From the NCBI RefSeq assembly GCF_020447315.1, contig NZ_JAJADQ010000009.1, positions 124,001 through 188,000 of the forward strand: a stretch of 64,000 bases of DNA, written 5' to 3'. Within the stretch, counting starts at the first letter, position 1; the number at the start of each line of letters is the position of its first letter. Position numbers and translations under genes: made by a program. This DNA is from Hymenobacter nitidus (lineage in GTDB: Bacteria > Bacteroidota > Bacteroidia > Cytophagales > Hymenobacteraceae). Positions 58,402-64,000 of the stretch are shown here, piece by piece. The notes beneath the pieces are model-generated. The model was given only the letters and a program-made list of their open reading frames with translations. It did not search any database and was not told where the DNA came from.

Positions 58402-58851
58402 ATGAAACACTTCTTCTCGCTGCTCACCCTCACTTTTCTTATCAGCTCCCAAGCCTTTGCGCAATCCTCGGATTCGCAGCGCCTGGCCATGGTCGAGGAT
58501 GAATCCAGCCGGTCGGATACGCCGGTAAGCCCCGTGCGCCTAGCCTGCGCGCCGCTACTGGGGCAGGTAGTCGATGGGGAAGGTCAGCCGCTGACCGGCG
58601 CCACGCTGCTCATCAAAGGCACCCAGCACGTGTATATTACCGACAACGATGGGCGCTTTCAGCTGACGGCCCCCGTGTACTACAAGCAGGTAATGGCCGT
58701 GGAAGCGGCCGGCTACACTACCCGCCTGATTCCGCTGAACGACTGCAAGCTGCCGGTAGTAGTGCTGGAGCGCGACCCCAGTTCCAAGATCAAGCGCACC
58801 GGCAAGCGTGCTGGTCAGGTCACGCGCCGGGGCGACGCATTCATGCAATAG
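58402..58851 (+). CDS. Secreted protein with CarboxypepD_reg-like domain
   Basis: From ATG 58402 (MKHFFSLLTLTFLISS) the product has 149 residues: a signal peptide ending AFAQ, a short linker, a carboxypeptidase regulatory-like beta-sandwich (about 50-125; LLGQVVDGEGQPLTGATLLI, YITDNDGRFQLTAP, VEAAGYTTRLIPL) and a basic tail. This domain normally sits at the N-terminus of TonB-dependent receptors in Bacteroidota; here it stands alone, so the protein may be a remnant or an independent module. The upstream in-frame codons to 58222 lack signal features. It lies opposite to mrdA. Confidence 0.72.
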   Translation: MKHFFSLLTLTFLISSQAFAQSSDSQRLAMVEDESSRSDTPVSPVRLACAPLLGQVVDGEGQPLTGATLLIKGTQHVYITDNDGRFQLTAPVYYKQVMAVEAAGYTTRLIPLNDCKLPVVVLERDPSSKIKRTGKRAGQVTRRGDAFMQ

Positions 58852-59199
58852 CCGATACACGCCCTGAGCCTCCTTCAAGGGGCTGCCTGCGGCAAGGCAG
58901 TGTTGCTCTCTGCTCTATTGTTGAGCTTGCCGTATACCAAGTATAATTATTCTGCTGCCGCTGAATTGACTCTGGCATGAGTACAATTTTGTCCGGGTTT
59001 TCCTTAAAAACATGATATGCCATAGTCCTGGGTTTTTCCTAAAGAGGGTGGACCGACCTTGACCGAGCGTTTCCGGTCTTTTAACGAATAGTAATATAGT
59101 TAGCCGCTATTTCACTCTAACTTTTTGAGCTCAAAGAGATTATTCGTCCGGTTATAATAACCAAACGACGTTGTTCTTTTTAGCACTCTTCTCTGCCTA
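58852..59199. other. Gene-free gap with no recognised element
   Basis: This 348-bp stretch is AT-richer than its surroundings and has no frame with coding character. No clear TAnnTTTG box or hairpin was found, although the promoter of the cytochrome gene should be here. Confidence 0.5.
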
Positions 59200-59589
59200 A
59201 TGCACAATTTTCTACGCTTACTCCCGACTCGGGCTTTCGCCGGAGTCATAGTTTCCTTGTTGGCTTTTGCCTCCGCCTGCACGTACTCGCAGGGTGCCGA
59301 GCCCAGCCCGTGCAATGACCCCACACCGGTTACGTACGCCAAAGTCATTTCACCCATTTTCGACGCCAACTGCCGGGCCTGCCACGGAGCGGGTGTGTAT
59401 CAGACCCTGGGTGGCGGCAACGACTATAGCACCTACGAAGGCATCAAGCGGCAGTCGTCGCGCCTGATTCTGGGCTGCATTCAGCACGAGGCCGGCTACA
59501 ACCCCATGCCCAAGGGCGGGGCCAAGATTGCGGAGTGCGACATCCAGAAAATCAAGACCTGGATTGAAGCCGGCCAGCCCAACGACTAG
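59200..59589 (+). CDS. Monoheme c-type cytochrome, probable lipoprotein
   Basis: The 129-residue protein has a signal sequence ending LAFASAC (Cys27, a plausible lipobox) and one covalent heme motif, Cys58-Arg-Ala-Cys61-His62, in SPIFDANCRACHGAGVYQTL. A candidate axial Met lies in YNPMPKGGAKI near 101. The TWIEAGQPND end is typical of cytochromes found as domains of larger Bacteroidota lipoproteins. Extra cysteines (residues about 38, 93 and 108) may form disulfides. It heads a co-directional run with YceI, a DUF5777 barrel, an HMA-like protein and a globin, and probably passes electrons in the envelope. Confidence 0.87.
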   Translation: MHNFLRLLPTRAFAGVIVSLLAFASACTYSQGAEPSPCNDPTPVTYAKVISPIFDANCRACHGAGVYQTLGGGNDYSTYEGIKRQSSRLILGCIQHEAGYNPMPKGGAKIAECDIQKIKTWIEAGQPND

Positions 59590-59664
59590 GCGCGGCCAGC
59601 TTCTCTACTTCCCCGGCCCATGCCTGGCCGGGCTCCGTCCTCCCACCACCTTACGCACCCCTTC

Positions 59665-60264
59665 ATGAAGAGGCTGTTGTCCTTTTTGCTTATTCCCATG
59701 CTTCTGACGGCTTCCCAGACCGGTTGGGCACAGGGAAAATTCATGACCAAAGCGGGTCGCGTTACCTTTTTTTCCACCAGTATCCTTGAGGACATCGAGG
59801 CCCGCAACACGGCGGCGGCGGCCGTGCTCGATCTGGCCGGCGGCCAGCTGGCGTTCAGCGTGCCGATTAAGGAGTTCATGTTTAAGCGCACCCTGATGCA
59901 GGAGCACTTCAACGAGAACTACATGGAATCAAACAAATTCCCGAAAGCGACTTTCTCCGGGCGCTTTATCGACCTGAACGTGGCGGCCCTGAATGAGCCC
60001 GGCTCGCACGCGGTGAAGGTGGAAGGCGACCTGACGCTGCACGGCGTGACCCACCACATGGTGGTGCCGGCCACGCTAGAGCTGAAGAACAACCAGCTCT
60101 CGGCCTTTGCCCTGTTCAGCGTGGCCCCGGCCGACTACAACATCGAAATCCCGCTGTTGGTGCGGGAAAATATCGCCAAAATCGTGAGCATCCGAGTGGG
60201 TCTGACCTGTGACCCGGTGGGGGGCGCTGCCGCGCCGGTTACCCGCTCCGCCTCTCCTAACTAA
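59665..60264 (+). CDS. YceI-family periplasmic protein
   Basis: From ATG 59665 (MKRLLSFLLIPMLLT) the product has 199 residues: a signal peptide ending GWAQ, then a YceI domain with KAGRVTFFSTSILEDIEARN, AFSVPIKEFMFKRTLMQEHF, NKFPKATFSGRF and VEGDLTLHGVTH. YceI proteins are lipocalin-like barrels that bind polyisoprenoid or quinone-like lipids. The gene lies 75 nt after the cytochrome and 23 nt before the DUF5777 gene. A lipid carrier next to a heme protein suggests a quinone-linked redox role, which is inference. Confidence 0.88.
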   Translation: MKRLLSFLLIPMLLTASQTGWAQGKFMTKAGRVTFFSTSILEDIEARNTAAAAVLDLAGGQLAFSVPIKEFMFKRTLMQEHFNENYMESNKFPKATFSGRFIDLNVAALNEPGSHAVKVEGDLTLHGVTHHMVVPATLELKNNQLSAFALFSVAPADYNIEIPLLVRENIAKIVSIRVGLTCDPVGGAAAPVTRSASPN

Positions 60265-60287
60265 GTTTTTACGCTGCGTTTACCCAT

Positions 60288-61196
60288 ATGAAATCACCTC
60301 GACACACTTTTTCCTTTCTATTCAGCCTCGCTATTGCCCTGCTGGCCTTCGCCCCTGCTGCCCAGGCCCAGGACGACCTGCTCGGGCAGCTTGAAAAGGA
60401 GACTACCGACCCCGGCAAGCGGGAAGTAGTGGCCGCCACCTTCAAGGGCACTCACATCATCAACTCGCAGTCGGTGGAAACGCCGGGCAAGGGCACGATG
60501 GCCTTTCTGATTCAGCACCGCTTTGGTACGCTCAACAGCGGAGCCTACAACTTCTTTGGCCTCGACCAGGCCGTGCTGCGCCTGAGCTTCGAATATGGCC
60601 TGACCAGCCGCCTGACTGCCGGCATCGGCCGCAGCTCTCAGGAGAAGACGTTCGACGGCTTTTTGAAATACCGGGCCATTCGTCAGACCACTGGGGCCCG
60701 GCCCATGCCGGTGTCGGTGACGCTGTTTGCCTCCTCGGCCATTACCACGCTGAAGTTCAACACGCCTTCCGAGCGCACCACGGCCTCTCGCGTGACCTAC
60801 GCCTACCAGGCCCTGATTGCCCGCAAGTTCAGCCCCGACCTGTCGATTCAGCTGATGCCCACCCTGATTCACCGCAACTTCGTGGCCACGCCCACCGAGC
60901 AGAACGACGTGTACGCCCTGGGCGGGGCGCTGCGCCAGAAAATCACTAAGCGCACGGTGCTCACGGCTGATTACTACTACCTGCTGCCGGGCAACACGGC
61001 CGACAATTTCCGCAACGCCCTGGGCCTGGGGGTGGACATCGAAACCGGCGGCCACATCTTTCAGCTGCACGTGACCAACTCCTTGGGCATGACCGAGAAG
61101 TTCTTTGTGCCCGAAACCACTGGTAAGTTTTTCGAAGGCGACTTGTATTTCGGCTTCACAGTGGCCCGCAACTTCACCATCAAGTCGCAGATTTAA
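60288..61196 (+). CDS. DUF5777 outer-membrane barrel-like protein
   Basis: The 302-residue protein has a signal peptide ending AQAQ and an antiparallel beta pattern with alternating hydrophobic residues to the last residue: MAFLIQHRFGTLNSG, LRLSFEYGLTSRLTAGIG, YQALIARKFSPDLSIQ, VLTADYYYLLPG and DLYFGFTVARNFTIKSQI. This is the layout of DUF5777, small outer-membrane barrels of unknown function. Blocks such as TFKGTHIINSQSVETPGKGT are conserved at the start. The gene is next to a YceI protein and a c-type cytochrome, an arrangement I recall from other Bacteroidota genomes. Confidence 0.85.
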   Translation: MKSPRHTFSFLFSLAIALLAFAPAAQAQDDLLGQLEKETTDPGKREVVAATFKGTHIINSQSVETPGKGTMAFLIQHRFGTLNSGAYNFFGLDQAVLRLSFEYGLTSRLTAGIGRSSQEKTFDGFLKYRAIRQTTGARPMPVSVTLFASSAITTLKFNTPSERTTASRVTYAYQALIARKFSPDLSIQLMPTLIHRNFVATPTEQNDVYALGGALRQKITKRTVLTADYYYLLPGNTADNFRNALGLGVDIETGGHIFQLHVTNSLGMTEKFFVPETTGKFFEGDLYFGFTVARNFTIKSQI

Positions 61197-61208
61197 TCCG
61201 TTTGCCCC

Positions 61209-61634
61209 GTGTGTAGTTTGTTTCGTTTCCGTGGGTGGCCGCTAGCCCTAGCCATCTTGGTCGTGTCCGTACTTGTCTGGAGCAGCTGGGAGGAACCCAA
61301 CCTGCACGAGTACGCCCCGCCGGTAGAATTCATTACCCTGAACGCCCCGAACCTGCAACCCGGCCCGGCGGCCCGGCAGCTGCAGATGCAGGCGCAGGCC
61401 TTGCCCGGCGTCACGGCCTGCGCCCTGCGGGCCGACAAGCAGCTGCTAATGCTGGCCTTTAACCCCGAGCAGCTTACCGCCGAGCAGATCTGCCGCAAGC
61501 TGGCCCTGACCGCCCTGCCGGCCCAGGCCCCCGACCCGACCGTGCGCCAGTGCCCGGTGCCGCCCGGCTACGTCATGGCGCTGGAGCGCCTGCGCTTTGC
61601 CCTGAACCTGCGGCGGCTTTTCGTGGTCGTCTAG
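61209..61634 (+). CDS. Membrane-anchored HMA-like protein without CxxC
   Basis: The 141-residue product starts at GTG 61209, 12 nt after the DUF5777 gene. One N-terminal membrane segment (WPLALAILVVSVLVWSSW) is followed by a region of about 65 residues with the beta-alpha-beta-beta-alpha-beta pattern of heavy-metal-associated domains (LQMQAQALPGVTACALRADK, LAFNPEQLTAEQICRKLAL). The metal-binding CxxC is missing; single cysteines remain in TACAL and EQICRK. It may be a degenerate metal-binding or interaction module. No homolog with a known role comes to mind. Confidence 0.6.
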   Translation: MCSLFRFRGWPLALAILVVSVLVWSSWEEPNLHEYAPPVEFITLNAPNLQPGPAARQLQMQAQALPGVTACALRADKQLLMLAFNPEQLTAEQICRKLALTALPAQAPDPTVRQCPVPPGYVMALERLRFALNLRRLFVVV

Positions 61635-61694
61635 CCCGGTTGTTCGCCATCTTCCGCCTCTTGCCTTTTCACCTATTCCTTTTTTACGCTTCTT

Positions 61695-62195
61695 ATGAAA
61701 CACCCTTTACTTATCGCCGCGCTGCTGGCTGGCAGCTTGTTGGTTAGCTCCTGCGGCAGCAACGCCGAAGAACCCGCCCCTACCCTGTACGACCGGCTGG
61801 GCAAAACTGAAGGCATTGCCAAAATCGTGGATGGGCTCATTGCCAACGTCGGGGCCGAAACCCAGAAGCCCGGCACGCTGATGCTCCGCTCGCACAAGCC
61901 CATGCTCGACGCCGTGAATGGCGTGAACGGCGGCGCCCCCACCGACCCGACCCGTCTGACGCGCCTGCGCAACAACTTCATCGACCAGCTGGGCGAGGCT
62001 ACCGGCGGCCCATTGAAATACAAGGGTATGAACATGATTACGGCGCATACCGGCATGAAGATCACCCACAACGAATTTGCCGTGTGGCGTGAGCAGCTGG
62101 AGGCCTCGCTGGTTTCCAACCAAGTAGCGGATGCCGATAAGGTGGCACTGTATGCCATTATCGACAAAATGCACGGCGACGTCGTAAACCGCTAA
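61695..62195 (+). CDS. Group I truncated hemoglobin, lipoprotein
   Basis: The 166-residue protein carries a lipoprotein signal (LLVSSC, Cys20) and a group I globin: TLYDRLGKTEGIAKIVDGLI at the start, then PTRLTRLRNNFIDQLGEATG, and the proximal histidine region MNMITAHTGMKITHNEFAVW. A heme globin exported and anchored in the envelope is uncommon, since most truncated globins are cytoplasmic. It ends a run of co-directional redox genes and is closed by a strong terminator. It could bind O2 or NO, or transfer electrons at the envelope; the ligand is not known. Confidence 0.87.
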   Translation: MKHPLLIAALLAGSLLVSSCGSNAEEPAPTLYDRLGKTEGIAKIVDGLIANVGAETQKPGTLMLRSHKPMLDAVNGVNGGAPTDPTRLTRLRNNFIDQLGEATGGPLKYKGMNMITAHTGMKITHNEFAVWREQLEASLVSNQVADADKVALYAIIDKMHGDVVNR

Positions 62196-62228
62196 TCGGT
62201 TTTACGCCCGGCTACCAAGTCCGCTTGC

Positions 62229-62285
62229 CGCCGGCCTCAGTTTCCTCCGTTCTAACAGCTAGAACGAAGGAAACTGAGGCCGGCG
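62229..62285. terminator. Long terminator between globin and mreD
   Basis: A 25-bp stem (62229-62253 with 62261-62285, one mismatch) closes a 7-nt loop and is followed by TTTT, 34 nt after the globin stop. It separates the convergent globin and mreD genes. Confidence 0.85.
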
Positions 62286-62349
62286 TTTTGCTTGCCCGAT
62301 TTGGAGGGGCAAGAACCAGGGTTATAGATAGCGCTAACCGGCGGGCACG

Positions 62350-62883
62350 CTACCGGCTGCGGCGGCGTGTGGGGAAGAATACCAACTGGCTGATTAGCAG
62401 CGTGAGGCTGGTGTAGAGCGTGCTGATGATGATTTTGGCCAGCGTGAGGCCAAAAAAGTGGAAGCTCCCCAGCTCCAGCAGGAAGAAAGCCGTGTGGTGA
62501 ATCAGCACCAGCAAGCTCAGGTAGACCACAAACCATTGCCAGCCCATCTGGTGGATACTGGCCGAATCGGCCGAGTCGTACCCGTCGCGCGGGGTGAGCA
62601 GGCGCAGCACCCAGGGGCGGCAGTACGTCAGGACCAGGGCCGCCGCGGCATGCAGGCCGCCGGTGTCGAAAAACAGGTCGACGATGAAGCCGACGCCGAA
62701 GCCCAGCAGCAGCTGCACCACGATGGGCGTGCTGATGGGCAGAAACAGCAGAAAGCCGATGTAGAGAATGCACCAGCCCAGGTCGAACAGCACGAAGTCG
62801 GTGCCGCTGATCAGGAACACGTACAGGCCCACATAGAGCACGAAGCGCAGCAGCTGAATAATGATGTCTCCTACTCCCCTCAC
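62350..62883 (-). CDS. mreD: Rod shape-determining protein MreD
   Basis: The 177-residue protein has about five membrane segments and the composition and size of MreD (LLRFVLYVGLYVFLISGTDF, LGFGVGFIVDLFFDTGGLHA). Primary sequence in this family is poorly conserved, and the position after mreC is the stronger evidence. The start is GTG 62883, which overlaps the mreC TGA by 4 nt (GTGA), so translation is coupled. The C-terminus ends in basic residues. It would link the elongasome to the membrane. The usual downstream neighbour mrdA is 4.3 kb away. Confidence 0.85.
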   Translation of the reverse strand: MRGVGDIIIQLLRFVLYVGLYVFLISGTDFVLFDLGWCILYIGFLLFLPISTPIVVQLLLGFGVGFIVDLFFDTGGLHAAAALVLTYCRPWVLRLLTPRDGYDSADSASIHQMGWQWFVVYLSLLVLIHHTAFFLLELGSFHFFGLTLAKIIISTLYTSLTLLISQLVFFPTRRRSR

Positions 62884-63806
62884 GGCTTGTCCTCCTCTTC
62901 CGGTTTAATGCCCGACCGCACCTCTACCGTGTCGCGCTCGGCCTTGGGCCGGCTGCTGACTACGTAGACGTAAGTAAGCTTGGTGAAGTCGACGGCCAGG
63001 CGTACCCGCACGGTCCAGAAGTTCTTGTCGGGCTCTTTCACAAACGACTCAACTTTGCCAATCATAACGCCCTCGGGGAAAATGGCATTGTAGCCCGAAG
63101 TCACGACCGTGTCGCCGCGCACGAGCTTGTTCTGGCGCGGAATGTAGTCGAGCAGCACCTGGGTAGGGTCGTCGCCGAGCCACTTGATGGTGCCGAACGT
63201 GCCGTCGCGCTGCAGCTTGGCCGAAATCGAGGTTTTGGAGTGCAGCACGGAGGTCACGGTGGCGTAATGCTCACTGGTCACTTTCACGCGGCCCACCACG
63301 CCGTCGGCGGCCAGCACGCCCATGCCGGGCTTCACCCCGTCGATGCTGCCGACGTTCAGCGTAAGATAGTTATCCACTTTTCGGAGCGAATTGTTGATAA
63401 CTCGGGCCGGAATCAGTGGATAATCCGGGTCGAGGGCCGGTAACTGGCGCAAACCCAGCAGCAGGGAGTCGGGCCGGCCCAGCTTCTGCAGGCGCGCCTG
63501 GGTCAGGCTGTCCTTGGCCACGGGCAGGGTATCGGCCGCGCGCCCCATCAGGTCGGGGCGGTAGAGCTGCTGGCGCAGGCGGGCATTTTCGGCCACGAGG
63601 CTGCGGTTTACTTCAAACAGCCGGAAGTAGTCGTATACCCGGGTGCGGGCGGCCAGCACTTCGCCGGTGTAGGCATTGGCTGAGTTAAAAAAGGCCGCCT
63701 TCTGGTAAGAGCTGTTGCGCACGTACAGATATAAGCTCAACACCTCCAATAGTCCGAACACCAGGATGCCCCGGTAGCGGAAAAGGAAGTTGAGCAGATT
63801 GTTCAT
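62880..63806 (-). CDS. mreC: Rod shape-determining protein MreC
   Basis: The 308-residue protein has one N-terminal membrane segment (ILVFGLLEVLSLYLYV), a coiled coil near 55-85 (LFEVNRSLVAENARLRQQLY) and the paired beta-barrel periplasmic domains with PARVINNSLRKVDNYLTLN, GSIDGVKPGMGVLAADGVVG and VTSGYNAIFPEGVMIGKVE. MreC organises the sidewall elongation complex and activates PBP2-RodA. The tail (EEDKP) is acidic. mreB lies upstream with a 96-nt gap that holds a perfect 16-bp hairpin. Confidence 0.94.
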   Translation of the reverse strand: MNNLLNFLFRYRGILVFGLLEVLSLYLYVRNSSYQKAAFFNSANAYTGEVLAARTRVYDYFRLFEVNRSLVAENARLRQQLYRPDLMGRAADTLPVAKDSLTQARLQKLGRPDSLLLGLRQLPALDPDYPLIPARVINNSLRKVDNYLTLNVGSIDGVKPGMGVLAADGVVGRVKVTSEHYATVTSVLHSKTSISAKLQRDGTFGTIKWLGDDPTQVLLDYIPRQNKLVRGDTVVTSGYNAIFPEGVMIGKVESFVKEPDKNFWTVRVRLAVDFTKLTYVYVVSSRPKAERDTVEVRSGIKPEEEDKP

Positions 63807-63835
63807 GCGGTAGTCAGTCGGGAAACAGAGAATGC

Positions 63836-63886
63836 AGAAGGAGGAATGAAGATGCCGGAGCTGGTTCCGCCTTCATTCCTCCTTCT
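63836..63886 (-). terminator. Perfect 16-bp hairpin between mreB and mreC
   Basis: Arms 63836-63851 and 63871-63886 are exact reverse complements of A/G-rich and C/T-rich sequence around a 19-nt loop. It sits between mreB and mreC within one operon. There is no strong T-run, so it may stabilise the mreB mRNA 3' end or attenuate mreC. Confidence 0.55.
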
Positions 63887-63902
63887 ATATTCCGCCTTAT
63901 AA

Positions 63903-64000
63903 TTAGGTCAGCAGCACGCCTTTAAAGGCCTGAATATCCTTGATGGCCTTACCGGTGCCGCGCACCACGGCGCGCAGCGGGTCTTCGGCAATATGAATCG
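63903..64000 (-). CDS. mreB: Rod shape-determining protein MreB (3' end only)
   Basis: Only the last 31 codons and the TAA at 63903-63905 are in the window; the gene runs off the right edge. The visible end, HIAEDPLRAVVRGTGKAIKD then a KGVLLT terminus, matches the C-terminus of MreB, the actin-like filament that guides sidewall synthesis. Its place before mreC and mreD supports the call. Confidence 0.87.
   Translation of the reverse strand, partial: IHIAEDPLRAVVRGTGKAIKDIQAFKGVLLT

Noticed and set aside
58841..59023. A short minus-strand frame between the CarboxypepD_reg gene and the cytochrome gene
   Set aside because: It overlaps the end of a real gene and shows no coding bias or signal peptide.
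1..64000. tRNA genes, rRNA genes, riboswitches, CRISPR arrays or insertion sequences
   Set aside because: The gaps were read for cloverleaf arms, CCA ends, direct repeats with spacers and transposase motifs. None was found, but a covariance search could still reveal a small ncRNA.

Overview
The window reads as a chromosomal segment of a GC-rich member of the Bacteroidota, most like Hymenobacter and relatives. The signs are a PorZ-type type IX secretion protein with a C-terminal sorting domain, a short NuoG without the molybdopterin-like half, many cysteine lipoproteins, a reg_prop/Y_Y_Y sensor kinase, few Shine-Dalgarno sites, and repeated promoter -7 boxes of the Bacteroidota form TAnnTTTG. 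The genus is inferred from gene content and style, not from a marker gene. No tRNA, rRNA, CRISPR array, IS element or prophage gene was seen.

Layout. 1-8.2 kb: respiratory complex I genes nuoB (3' end) to nuoJ, ending with an AT-rich DUF2314 lipoprotein and a strong terminator. 8.2-13.1 kb: an interruption of the nuo locus holding a lipoprotein, a membrane protein, a DUF937-like/OmpA protein and an ECF sigma factor with a small membrane partner. 13.1-18.6 kb: nuoK-L-M-N, restarted from its own -7 box and carrying a REP-like palindrome between nuoK and nuoL. 18.6-25.3 kb, minus strand: a second DUF937-like/OmpA protein, a DEDDy exonuclease, and a NarL-type regulator with a large two-propeller histidine kinase. 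The regulator gene is bracketed by two copies of a palindromic 15-mer. 25.5-29.5 kb: PhyH-type dioxygenase, two AT-richer hypothetical genes and aspS. 29.6-34.5 kb: a REP-like element, then an ABC ATPase and a permease fused to an M1 aminopeptidase. 34.6-37.2 kb: two secreted proteins, TadA-type deaminase, superoxide dismutase. 37.3-39.5 kb, minus: three membrane proteins and a winged-helix regulator, with a palindromic operator lying on the promoter. 39.9-46.0 kb: nucleoside transporter, ndk, nrnA-like phosphoesterase, and four FKBP-type prolyl isomerases in tandem. 46.0-50.9 kb, minus: recO, porZ, tdk, a small membrane protein, ferredoxin. 50.9-54.8 kb: a Pro/Ala-rich protein of unknown function and two convergent polytopic membrane proteins. 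54.8-58.0 kb, minus: rodA and mrdA (PBP2). 58.4-62.2 kb, plus: a secreted CarboxypepD_reg protein, then c-type cytochrome, YceI, DUF5777 barrel, an HMA-like protein and a lipoprotein globin. 62.3-64.0 kb, minus: mreD, mreC and the 3' end of mreB.

Two usually continuous clusters are interrupted: nuo between J and K, and mreBCD-mrdA-rodA between mreD and mrdA. In each case the downstream half has its own -7 box. The most promising system-level candidates are the envelope redox cluster at 59.2-62.2 kb (heme lipoprotein, YceI carrier, barrel, HMA-like protein, lipoprotein globin), the wHTH/membrane-protein operon with its overlapping operator, and the two-component pair with its twin palindromes. 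Functions for these are inferred.
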